The notes under the pieces are model-generated. The model saw only the letters and a list, made by a program, of their open reading frames with translations. It did not search any database and was not told the origin of the DNA. A program made the position numbers and the translations under genes. DNA of 64,000 nucleotides from NCBI GenBank assembly GCA_965112735.1, contig OZ218950.1:3906001-3970000 (forward strand), given 5' to 3'. Positions 14,110 to 24,602 of the stretch are shown here, piece by piece; the first letter of the stretch is position 1, and every line of letters starts with the position of its first letter. This DNA is from Phaeosaccion multiseriatum. Taxonomy: Eukaryota > Ochrophyta, other classes.

Positions 14110-14889
14110 GCAGCAGCACCGGTGATGACATAGCAGAGACCACCCCCTCTGCTCCTCGTTGGATCACTGAGCCACTGCTCCTCCCCAAGGAGGAGACTGC
14201 GCTGCTGAGCGTGTCCAAGTCTCTCGCCCCTACTGTATCACCAACTGCTGCCTCTGCCGCTGCTGCCACTGAGTCTCTTAAGCTGCTGCTTGACTTCATG
14301 GCCACCAACATCCCCACTGCGGAGCAAGTGAGTGTGTGTGCCAGAGAGAGAGAGAGAGAGAGAGAGAGCGGCCTTGCTTTCTTTGTCCATGGTGGGCTGG
14401 GACCCAGCAAACAGGAGAGAGAAGGGGGAGCTGATAGATACAGCGCACACACACATATCATGTACACACACAAAATCCGCCAACCCACTTCCTCCACCCC
14501 ACCCCTACCTCCCGCGCCTGCTGATTGCGTGTTGTGTTTGTTTGTGCGTGCGTGCGTGCTTCCCTCCCTCCCTCCCTCCCTCCCTCCAGGCGGCCATCGC
14601 CAAGCCCATTCTTCTTCGCCTGGCCGCCACCTACCTCACCCGCGAGAAGAGGCACGGGAGGCTCGTGGACCCAGTAGCCAACTTCCACCTCAGCAACGGG
14701 GCTGGGGTGGAGCGCATCAACTGGGCGGCAGACACGTCGATGAAGGGCAGGGGGCAGAGCTTCGGCATGATGGTCAACTTTAAGTATAGAGCCGAGGGGG
14801 GCGCCATTGAGAGCAACAGCCACGCCTACGTCACGAGAGGGGAGGTGAGCGCGAGTGACGCAGTGCAACAGTTGGCGGCGACTGACTGA
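11771..14889 (+). CDS. MLYCD: Malonyl-CoA decarboxylase
   Basis: There are four exons: 11771-12772, 13144-13668, 13971-14327 and 14590-14889 (727 aa); all junctions are phase 0. The enzyme converts malonyl-CoA to acetyl-CoA and CO2 and so restrains malonyl-CoA levels. Family sequence is clear at LQDWFGCGFLQLQRITYEDS, ALLEKIALYESVH-type helix, CYAFFHHSLPGEPLVFVHVA, AVFYSINSTQDGLRGVQLGN, FSTLSPIPGFRSWL, DPVANFHLSNGA (with the catalytic-site His) and ERINWAADTS. The basic, Arg/Ala-rich N-terminus (MPASRLTGTSAAAVVRR) suits a mitochondrial presequence; there is no C-terminal SKL. Compared with animal enzymes (about 490 aa) it is long because of an acidic insert between PLVFVHVALLPR and AVFYSINS and a Ser-rich insert in exon 3. 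Introns carry (GA)n, (GAGT)n, poly-C and (TCCC)n. Confidence 0.93.
13693..13785 (+). repeat. (GAGT)n microsatellite in MLYCD intron 2
   Basis: About nineteen GAGT units followed by GAGG units lie close to the 5' splice site of intron 2 (13669-13970). The same intron has a long C run at 13871-13889. Confidence 0.9.
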
Positions 14890-15038
14890 CTGACTGACTG
14901 ACTGACTGCGCCGCGCTGCTGTCTGCGGAGGTGAGGTGAAGCAGGAGGCGGAGGATGAGTGATTGGACGTGTCACGTACACCTCCTTGACAATAATGTAG
15001 AAAAGGTTACACTACTTTGTGGCATAGGATCATTGCTG

Positions 15039-18000
15039 CTATTGTGTCACCAACTGCTGTTGCTGCTGCTGCTGCTGCTTTGCCATCAATGCGGTCAAGA
15101 AGGCAGCCTCTCTGCTGCCGCCCCTCCCCCTCTCCCTTCCCTTTTCCCTTCCTTGCTCCTGCATCACCAACTGCTGCTGCTGCTGCACTGCCGTCTTGAG
15201 TTGCGCCAATAGGGAGGCACTGCCTTGTCGCTGCAGCAGATGAAGGCCCAGGCGGCAGCACGCACCGAGTGCCCGAGTCTTGTCCTCCTGCTGCCTCTTT
15301 CTGCCGCTGCTGCTGCTGCCGCTGCTGCTGCTCGTCATGCCCACTTCTCTGCAACACCTGCCCACCAAGCGCTGCATGCACGCGTGAGGCAGCTCCTCAG
15401 CTTGGGAGGAAGACAGCACAAAGTCCAGCGCCAGGTCCAGTGGGCCGTCCGCCAGCAAGGTCAATGGAGATAGACCAGCCTCGGCGTTCGCGCCCCCCCC
15501 TCCCCCTCCTCCTCCTCCTCCTCCTCCTCCTCCTCCTCCTCCTCCTCCTCCTCCTCCGGAGCTAGAGCTCTGGGCGTCGCACAGCAGAGGCATGAAAGCG
15601 GGCACACCTGCGAGTGAATCTCTTCGCGCGCTGTCTCTAGTGGTGGTGGCGTGTTGTTGCTGCTGCTCCTGGTCTTGCTGGTCTCCATCACCGAGGCACC
15701 GCTGCACCCAAGCTTGTACCGCGTTCGCCTTGCCTGCCGCGGCAAGCAGGTGCAGTCGGATGGTGTCAGGTCGGAGCGAGAGGTAGGTCAGTAGCCCTGC
15801 ATGCGTGCAGACCACCAACGTCCCTTCCAACACGCCAAGTACATACGAGATACCCGGAGGCAGTCTCTTTGGGCTGGGCAGGCCGGCAGGTGCAGGGCCT
15901 CTTCGGGGCGAAGGTTCAATCATGAGCGGCGTCTCTCTCTCTCCTCCCGTTGTGGTTGGTGCTACTACGGGTGCTGTGAGTCCTGACGACAAGACGGTTG
16001 TCCGCCGTTCATAATCAGATCCTTGGTGGGAGGCCAGAAGCTGCTGCTCGGTGCCTGTCGCTCGGCAAGAGACTGCACATACCTCGTCGCTTGTGCTGCA
16101 GAATGGTAACGGGGGGGGGGGGAGACAAGGAGGAGAGAGGAGAGCATGGTGTCAGATATTCCCTTCCACCCTGTTTGTAGGGTCAGGCAGACAGAGCTGT
16201 GGGAGAGAGAGAGATTGGCCTTCCTTCCTTCCTTCCTTCCTTCCTTCCTTCCTTTCTCAAGTGCCCCCGAGTATCCCGTCCTCTGCAATCACCCACCCAC
16301 CAACCAACCAACCCACGCACACACACACACGCACACACACACCTGTAGAACAGCGTTCGATGCCACCAAAGCGCGGACACACACCCACAACCCCCCATCC
16401 CCACCCCCGGGGCCGAGCCGCACCCGTCGCCGATCTCGAGGCGATGGCTGGACAGCAGCTGTAAGCGGAACTCTTCGTCGCCCCCTCCCGCCATGCCATC
16501 AACGCCTTGACTGCCCCCACCCCCACCTCCCCTTCTTCCTCCTTCTCCTGCTGCTGCTGGTGCTGCTGCCGTGCCCGCTGATGCCGAGGGTGGGCGGCAG
16601 TGCGAGTCGAGAGCAAAGACGAAGACGTGCGTGGAGGTAAAGAGCGCGCAGAGCATTCTGGACGGATCCGTTACGTCCCACTCTGCGCGAAGCGGGCACA
16701 GGGGGAGAGGGCTGCCCACTGCCACCACCAGACTGGACGGGCCTGGGGTGGTGGGGGTTGTTCGTGTCGTTGCTGCTGCTCCTCCTGCTCCTGCTCGTCC
16801 TTCTGCCTGCTGCTGCGGATCCTCTGCATACAGCTGACAACGTAAGGCGTCGCTTGCCCTGTCCACCGCCCGCAGCTCTCTTTGCCTCAAGGCTCGGAAG
16901 CGTCCCACCACAGAGAGCAAAGGCCCCCCAAACACACCCACCGCTTCCACACACACCTCCTCTGTCCCTGTACAACTCGCCTCATCCAACCGTTTCACCG
17001 TCCACCCTCTTTGGTCGCTCAGGCTCAGCCTAGTCATTACCATCACCGCCCCTTGACCCGCACTACCCCCTGCTGTTGCCGCTGCTGCTGATCCATCCCC
17101 GGCGCTTCTCCCGGGGGGCACCGAAGGCTCGTCTGGCGTGGCTGCGCTCGGAGTGACTACTGCGAAGGAGTAGAGGACGCCAAACCACGCAAAGGACAGG
17201 CATGCGCCGGAGTAAGCCAGAGTTGAGCCTGCCAAGAGATTCAAGTCTCCGCCGGTGGCTGTCGCTGCTGCTGCTGCTTTCCCCACCGCTGATACCCGAG
17301 CTGTCGCCGCCCCCTCCCTCAGCTGATAAATGGCGTAGGTTTGAGCAGCAACGGACACGACGGACAGAAAGCGACCGGAGGGATGTAAATGCAAGCTCAC
17401 GTCGCGAAAGGAGTCGGTGAGGAAAGGAGAGGGAAGCAAAGTTCCTCCTCCCCCTCCTCCTCGTCCTGCTGCTGCTGCGGCTGCCCCCGCTGCTCCTTCA
17501 CCTCCTCCTGCTGCTCCTTTCAGGCCCCTGTCCAAGTGCTCCAGCGTTTCCAGCGCCACGCTCCTCTTGGCCTTCTCCGCCCGCAACGCCTCAACACGGG
17601 GACTGCTCCTCCCTCTCGCAGACGCAGAGCCGCTTCTTCTCACGGCAGCGGGAGGAGCGGGGAGTCTCCACTGGGTCAGCTTGCCTCCACACACGCCCAA
17701 AGCGGTGGTAATCGTTGTAGTGGTGGTGGTGGTGTTGGTGGGGTTGAGGCGTGAGGTGATGGTGGTGGTGAGCGTCCCTGGCATCATCGCATAAGGCTGG
17801 GGGGAGCCCTTGCCTCTGAACACAAGCACCAAACTACCAATATTCGTCCCAACGATAAAGAGGCTCGGCTGCAAGGGATGCTGACGGACGATGTAAAGCT
17901 TAACCCGGTCCGCCGCCGCCGCCGTCGCCGCCGCCGCCGCCGTAGCAGCAGCACCACCACCACTCTCACCGCCAGCGGAAGAAGCTCCTCCGACCCCCGT

Positions 18001-18173
18001 TGTTGACTCCTGCTGTTGCTGCAGAAGGCCGTGGCTGGACGCCCCTCGTCCGACGGTCACGAAGAACTGTTCTCTCAAAAGGCCTCCCCCGTCCTCTTCC
18101 TCGCCTCCTCCTCCTTCCCATTCTATCGCTCCACTTCCTTCCCTGGAGTCCCCTCCTCCTCCTCCTCCTCCTC

Positions 18174-18208
<35 letters not shown>

Positions 18209-21097
18209 CCTCCTCCTCCTCCTCCCCCTCCTCCTACTTCCCCCGCCCCATCCACTAACGGTCCCATTTGTTGACTTGTTCGGTGCCCACTACTTAAGAG
18301 CGAGAAGACCCCTCCCGTCCCGAGGGAGCCCGAGCATGCCAGCATCGCGTCCGCAGGGGCAAACGGGTGCGAGAAACGAATGAGACTCGAGCCCGCCACT
18401 TTGGAGTTGACACTCGCCTGACTGCGGTGGGGTATTGACGCGCCGTGAGGGACTGTAGCAGGCCGGTGGGTAGAGGAGAGAGTGGAGGGAGGGAAGGAGA
18501 GAGGGAGGGAGGGAGGGAGGGAGGGAAGGAGGGAAGGAGAGAGGGAGGGAGGGAGGGAGGGAAGGAGGGAAGGAGAGAGGGAGGGAAGGAGGGAGGGAGG
18601 GAAGGAGGGAAGGAGAGAGGGAGGGAAGGAGGGAAGGAGAGAGAGAGGGAAGGAGGGAAGGAGAGAGGGAGGGAAGGAGGGAAGGAGAGAGGGAGGGAAG
18701 GAGGGAGGGAGGGAAGGAGGGAGGGAGGGAAGGAGGGAGGGAGGGAAGGAGGGAGGTAGGGAAGGAAGGAGGGAGGAGAGGGTGGGAATGAGGGTGGGAG
18801 GGAAGGAGGAAGGGAACGGGGAGGGTGGGAGAAGGCAATGAAAACGTCAGAAGGGCAAGCGAGGTTGTGTGTGGGCTGAGGTGATTCCATCATCCTGCTC
18901 CCCCCACCTCCCCTTCAGCTCGTCGATGCAGTGATTCCTGCTCTGACACAGAAACCCTGTGGGCCGTGTGTGTGTTCGCGTGCGTGTGTTTGCGTGGGTG
19001 GTGGGTGGGTGGGTGGGTGTACGCACTCGCTCACTCGCTCACTCACTTATTCACTCAATGACTCACTCACTCACTCACTCACTCACTCACTCACTCACAT
19101 ACTCTTTCACTCACTCACCCACTCACTCTTTCACACACTCACTCACTCACCGGCTCTGGCCGACCCGAGAAGGAAGTCTTTCAGATCCCAGGTGACAACG
19201 CGCCTGTTGCCCTTCATCTTCCGGCTCGACGCCAGCGCCACCACCGTGTTGGAGTAGGGGCAGTAGCTCAGGTCCACCAAAGACCCCGCCCGGATCTTTT
19301 CCAACGAGGCGGAGGCCGTGCCGGTGGGGTGGACACCGAGCGTCTGCCCTACGATGCGCATGTTCCATAGAAGGAGACTGCCGCCATCGTCCGTTACGGA
19401 GAGGAGACGCACGTGGGCTCCTTCTTCTTGCCTGCCCCCGCCCCTTCCCCCCTGCAGCAGTGCCCCCTCCTCCCCACCCTCCTCCTGTTGCTGCTGCTGT
19501 TGCTGCTGTTGCTGCTCCTCCTCGGCCGCGAAGCACCTCTCGCTCTGCCGCCGAAAAAACGGGGGGGAAGTTTTCATGGGCGGCGCGTGTGTAGTGGCAG
19601 AGCAGCAAGCAGTGAGAGAGGGAGTGAGTAGCGCACAGTGAGCAGTGAGCAGTGAGCACGAAGCGAAAAAGGAAAGCAGTAAAAGGGGCACAGGTACCAA
19701 AAACAAAGTCCCTCGAGTGGTTTGGCCGTGCGAGCTAAGAGAATGAGCGCTGGCGTGGAACTTGCAACAAACACAAAAGTGTAACGTACGTACCCAATCG
19801 GCGTGAGGGTGCGCATTGAGTAGATGCGTGACTCTCCTTCCTCCCGTCTGTAGAGATTGGACCAAGCCCCCCCCGTCGCGCCAGTCCCACACGCGCACCC
19901 CGCCATCGGAGCAGCCCACTGCCAGTAAGGACGGAGACAACACCTCCACGCACAGAGGAGAGGAGCGAGACAAGTCTTCCTTCGTAATGTGTCTGAGGGG
20001 GAAGCGAAGAGGGGTAGAGGAGGGGGGAGGGAGGTCGAGAGAGAGGGGCGGGGACTTCAGCAGAGGCAGTTCTTCACTGGGCTCCTCACAAGCAAAAAAA
20101 AACAGACAGCACCGACGATTCCCACGTGGTCCCCCACCGTAGTACTAAATCGGCTCGACATCGCTTGACTTCCGAGATCGAACGGGTTCGGGTATTCTCG
20201 ATGTGATATGGCCGTCCATGAAAACCATCCTGTATCAGAGAGCTTCTATACAAGAAAAGCATTGCTACTCGCCCCGGACGACACCCTCAAAGAGAAAGGG
20301 GGATACAATTGAGAAGAAGAGTATTGAGGGCCCGGGCTCTCTATACCCTATGCCGTTTCGGACATTAAGCCACGGGCCCATCGCCTCGCCTCAATGTCCG
20401 TGGTCGGCCCCCCGTCTCCCCGCCCCTACATCGTACCCATCCATCATTCCCATCGTTCCATCCCTTTTTCTCTCTCTCCTGTGCATACACTACACAGGAA
20501 AGAGCGCCCCCCCCACCCCCAAACCAACCTGCATTCGAGGGTGACAGGGTCGATCAGCAGCACACGTGTCTCCGCCACCACGACGATGAAGCGAGGCCTG
20601 GCCGGTGGGGTGGCAGACCGCGACAACGCGGTCTGCACCGGGTACGCCCGGGCGCCCCACCACAGCATCTGCTCATCAAACCAACGAACTCCTCTCAGCT
20701 TGCCCACTTCGCCGGCACCGTCCAACCGAGCGGCTTCATGCTGAAGCGCAGCAAGTGACGTTGCGGCTTCTCCTCGCCCTCCTGGCCCTCCTCCTCCTCC
20801 TCCTCCTCCTCCTGTTCCTCCTCCTCCACTACGTACTGCTGCTGCAAGTGCCCGAATGCGGCCCTCACGAGCCCCCCGCTGCCGTTCCAGCAGGACGTCC
20901 ACGCGAAAGCTCTTGAGCTCGCGGCTTCTGGCGTAGTCCCACACCGCCACAAGCCCGCCCTCGTCCGCCGTCACGAACCAGGGCAGAGTGGGATGCAGGT
21001 CTATAATCTTCACTTTCCCCCCGCTAGGAAAGGCGCGAGCGGAGGAAATCCAGTCCGCGGGTAGCTCCACGGCCTTTCCATCATTCGCACTCGCCAT
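15039..21097 (-). CDS. TWD40-2-like WD-repeat protein of the TSET/TPLATE complex
   Basis: There are five exons: 21097-20529, 19992-19794, 19544-19151, 18452-16343 and 16095-15039 (1442 aa); all phases agree. The order of conserved segments follows plant TWD40-2 from end to end: VKIIDLHPTLPWFVTADEGG, RFIVVVAETRVLLIDPVT, LLAVGCSDGGVRVWDW, LLSVTDDGGSLLLWN, LYIVRQHPLQPSLFIVGTNI, RDVSLHLHPSGRFLSVVSVA, FGGPLLSVVGR, a tryptophan/phenylalanine-rich ALFTSTHVFVFAL block, CVSALWWHRTLFY and YVLGVLEGTLVVCTHAG. The length is also close to the plant protein. TSET is an AP-related coat complex at the plasma membrane; TWD40-2 is one of its two beta-propeller subunits. Poly-Gly, poly-Ala, poly-Thr and poly-Gln tracts are inserted between blades. 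The last coding bases are part of a dispersed TATCACCAACTGCTG-type motif. Intron 1 contains a 5S rRNA gene. The assignment rests on family memory, without an alignment. Confidence 0.85.
18453..19150 (-). repeat. Repeat-filled intron 3 of the TWD40-2-like gene
   Basis: In the sense of the gene the intron opens GTGAGTGAGTGAGT and continues as (GAGT)n (19020-19150 on the + strand as CACT). It then ends in a 273-bp pure pyrimidine tract of CCTT/CCCT units (18484-18756), followed by the acceptor CTGCTACAG at 18453. The acceptor is fixed by phase. Confidence 0.85.
20094..20102 (-). terminator. Pol III T-run terminator of the 5S gene
   Basis: Nine consecutive T on the minus strand immediately follow the 3' end of the 5S rRNA, the normal termination signal for RNA polymerase III. 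Confidence 0.85.
20103..20217 (-). rRNA. 5S ribosomal RNA
   Basis: On the minus strand the sequence has the full 5S layout. Helix I pairs GGACGGC at the 5' end with GCTGTCT at the 3' end. Next come CCATATCACATCGAGAA and ACCCGAACCCGTTCGATCTC. The box A/intermediate-element segment is GGAAGTCAAGCGATGTCGAG, with ACATCG pairing CGATGT. The box C-like segment is TAGTACTACGGTGGGGGACC, and the GTGGGAATCG...GGTGCTG end follows. The length is about 115 nt. A run of nine T (20102-20094) follows directly as the RNA polymerase III terminator. It lies wholly inside intron 1 (20528-19993) of the TWD40-2-like gene, on the same strand. Only one copy is present in the window, so it is not part of a tandem array here. 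Confidence 0.93.
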
Positions 21098-21471
21098 TAC
21101 CCTTCTCTGGAGGCAGCTCGAGCTGCTGCTCCCAGAGGAAGGGGGGGGGTGGAAAAAAAGGCGGCGCTGTTGGGTGAGCCAGTTTCAGTCTCAGTTTATA
21201 GAGAGTGGTAAAAGTAATATGTGAGGGGAGGAAAAGGAACTCGGGACCGGTCCGCGCGAGGAGAGAAAAGCACGAGAAAAGGTGAGAGATACCTAGGGAA
21301 GACCATGGACCCGCAGCAACTGAAGCACGTGTCGCTTTCCCGCTTCTCTTTGCCTTCCTCTGGACTCTTTCTTTCAAACGACTTGAGTCAATTGACAAGC
21401 AAGTTTGTGCGACAAACGCCTCCTGCTCTCCTGCGCTTGCCGTCTGCCGTAATTAACACCATTTTGCTCAC
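21098..21471. promoter_or_regulatory. Divergent intergenic region
   Basis: This 374-bp spacer lies between the starts of the TWD40-2-like gene and the 15-exon gene. A short ORF (ATG 21305, 56 aa) here has no recognisable content and stops at 21475, overlapping the next ATG. It may be an upstream ORF of the right-hand gene. Confidence 0.35.
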
Positions 21472-24400
21472 ATGACGAGCCAGCGGGCTGCAAAGAAATT
21501 TCTGGCCTCGCCAAGGAGGAAGAGTAACAAGAAGCAGCTTTGGTCGGCTGAGAGAACGGAGCGCCGCAGTGGAAGCGCGTCCCCGTTCTCTCTCTCTGTG
21601 CGTCTTTCTGGCCCTGGACGCAGCTTGGCCTCGGGGGAGAGCGTCATGGCTCACAGTAATGTAGGCGCTGTCAAGAGGGCCAAGTACTCCGACGCGGCTC
21701 TGGGAAACATGCTGTCCACCTGCTCCTTGGACGTCAAGCTGCCCAACATAAACACGACCCCGGCCTACGTCTTTGTAAATACGGTGGGTTAATTGGGTTA
21801 ATTGGGTGGTCTTCCGGGAAAAGCCCTTTCCTGTCTTTCTGCAAGTGTAGCCCACGCTCGCTCCCTCCTTCTCTCCCTCTCTGCCGCTGCGCTCTCTCTC
21901 CCTCTCTCGCCCTTTTGTAAAAAAATATGTATAAACAGGCGAGTGATGAGGCTGCTCTCTCTGCACCCTTCTCTTCATAGTCCTTCCAACTATTTGCATC
22001 TTGTGTCTGTATCCTCTCTGTATGCCCAACTTGTGCACTTGCCAACGTCATGCCGTCTCCTCTCCTCTCCGTCTAACACCCCTTCTCCCTCCACCGTTCC
22101 AGCCCATCTCCCTGGAGGTCCACCTGCTCGGCCCCGATGACTGTCTGCACACACTCTCCACCGACCTGGATCTCTGGTTGGAGGACGAGGTAGGCACCCG
22201 AATGGCGGCAGGGGCTCGCCTAACGCCCGCAGCGGTGGATGGGGCGGCTGGTGCTCCCGGTGGCCCTGTCTTCACCGTGCGAGGCCTGCACAAGCTCGTT
22301 GATGGAGTGGCCTCCTTCGAGGTAGGGGAGGAAGGTTGAACGACCAACACGCCAGACGGGGGCGGACGGGGGGGCTCGAGTTGACTCGGCGTCGAGCCCC
22401 GAGGGTGGAGGTACAGGTGTATGTACTGGCGCATTGATGGGGAAACCAGGCACAAGTAAGCCGTAGACCCAAAAGACCAAAGCGCCCTTGTTTTCTTCTT
22501 ACTCCTCCTCCTCCTCCTCCTCCTCCTCCTCCCCTGCCGCGCATTCCCCAGGCCATCATCCAGGACCCGAGCCTCGTCGTTGGTAATCGTGTGAAGCTCG
22601 TGCTGACGGCTCCAGGCAAGCTCGGCACTAATTTGGAGGGCACCTCGCAGCCGCTGACCATCTGCAGGGGTGAAATCACGGTGAGCCAGGGGCAAGAGGG
22701 GCGTGCGGACGCAAGGAGTTTAATTCACCCTTACCCTTACCCTTACCCACGCCGCCCCGCTTTCGATACCGCATACACTCCCTGTCCTTGTGTGGGGTGG
22801 GTTCAATCGTCCCCTCTCTTCTTTTCAGTTACTGGAGCAACCCACATCTATCTGGTACAAAGACGAAGGGGGACGAGGCAACTGCCTGTCGGTCAAAGCT
22901 AAGGTGGTAGACATCACGGCCAACAATGCGCCTCTCGCTGGGGTGCCGCTCAAGGTGGATCTTGTCTATAAGGACGGCAAGATGGTGGACAAGCAGACCA
23001 TCCTGGAGGTGAGTGGAGGTGCAGAGCAGGAGAGGGGTCAGTGTTGGCCAACTTCGAATGGAGGGGCCCACCCCAACCATGCACACTTCCTTCCTTCCTT
23101 CCTTCCTTCCTTCCTTCCTTCCTTCCTTCCTTCCTTCTGCCTCTTCGTCTTCCTCTTCCTCTTCGCCTGTGCTGTCGTTGTCTTAATCGTATGTGCGCTC
23201 TTTCCTCTCCGTGGTGCCATGACCCTCCCTTCCCCTCGCAGAAGCAGACCAAGGTTGCGCTCGTCACTGACAAAACGGGAGTTTGCTCTCTACAGTAAGT
23301 CTCCTCTCCCGTTCTCCCCCACCTCATTGTTCTCTCTGCCTCTCCTTCTCCTCCTCCTCTCTCTCACTTACTCGCACTCTCTCTCCCCCCCGTCCCCATC
23401 TCTTTCCTGTGCCTCTCCTCTCCCGCCCGCTCGCTTTCACCCCTTTTCCTTTGCCGACTGCCGATGCTCTATGGCTTCGCCTCACCTCACTCCTCTCCTC
23501 GGCTCGCCTCACCCTGTCGAACGATATGCCCGGCCCTACTCGCTAACCCATACACACACTCCTCTCTCCCCTCTCCCCTCTCCCCTCAGGTTTCGCATCC
23601 TCGAGGTGTCTCAACGCCATCAAGGCCAGGACTTTGCCGTCCGCTTTACGTGCGACACTCGCAAAAACCCCACCGCCAACGACATTGCCCCCGCTGTGTC
23701 TTCGGCCATCTCGGTGCTCAGCAAGAGAAAGAAGGTGAGGTTTGTTTTGTCCGAAAAGAGCGAGCACGGTGCTGAGGGAAAACGGGAACTGGCGGGAGGG
23801 AGGGAGAGGGAGAGAGAGAGGGAGAGGGAGAGGGTGAGAGAGAGAGAGAGAGAGAGAGACGCAGACGGAGGGAGAGAGAGAGAGAGAGAGAGAGGGAGAG
23901 AAGGGAGTCTGGAGGCAGGGAGAGTCTACGCCTTACCTTGATTCGTTCAGGGAAAATTGAGTGCAGACAGTAGGTCCTCCCCGGAAAATCCCATATGCCT
24001 GTGCAAACCTGCCTACCTGCCCATATGCCTGCCCGCCAATCTCAGAGAGTGAAGCAGCGAGAGGTCCAGCAGCAGCAGCAGCGGCAGCAGCAGCAGCAGC
24101 AGCAGGCGAGGTCTGGAACAAGCTCCGTGGAGGCGATGCAGGCCGTGCAAGCCGTGGCATCCCATGCGTCTGCGCGATCCTCCCCTCGGATACCCATACC
24201 TGCGCCGGTCGTCTCCCATTTGGCCTCCTCCTCCTCGTCCTCCACCTCCTCCTCGGCCTTGGGGGCGGCCTCGTACCCATCCCCCACACTACACTCCACC
24301 AATTCCGCCTCCAACATTCTCAAGAACATGCGCGGACAGGGCGACCCATTAGGTGAGTTGAGGGAGCGAGGGAGGGAGCGAGGGAGGGAGGGAGGGAGGG

Positions 24401-24544
24401 AGGGAGGGAGGGAGGGAGGGAGGGTGGGAGGGAGGGAGGCAAGAGAAGAAGGAGGGGAAGGGGAGGGAGGCCAGCAGGAGATGGGGTGGGACAGTCAGGG
24501 CGGTCCATGCCTTGTGAGAGGTGTATCAAAAGAATCACACCGTA

Positions 24545-24602
<58 letters not shown>

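Noticed and set aside
18290-18893. Long Leu-Pro-Pro-Ser and Gly-Gly-Arg-Glu ORFs
   Set aside because: They are shadows of the homopurine tract in an intron of the TWD40-2-like gene.
22728-22750. Telomere-like CCCTTACCCTTACCC
   Set aside because: Only about three units, inside an intron, and not the usual CCCTAA order; it is ordinary intronic repeat.
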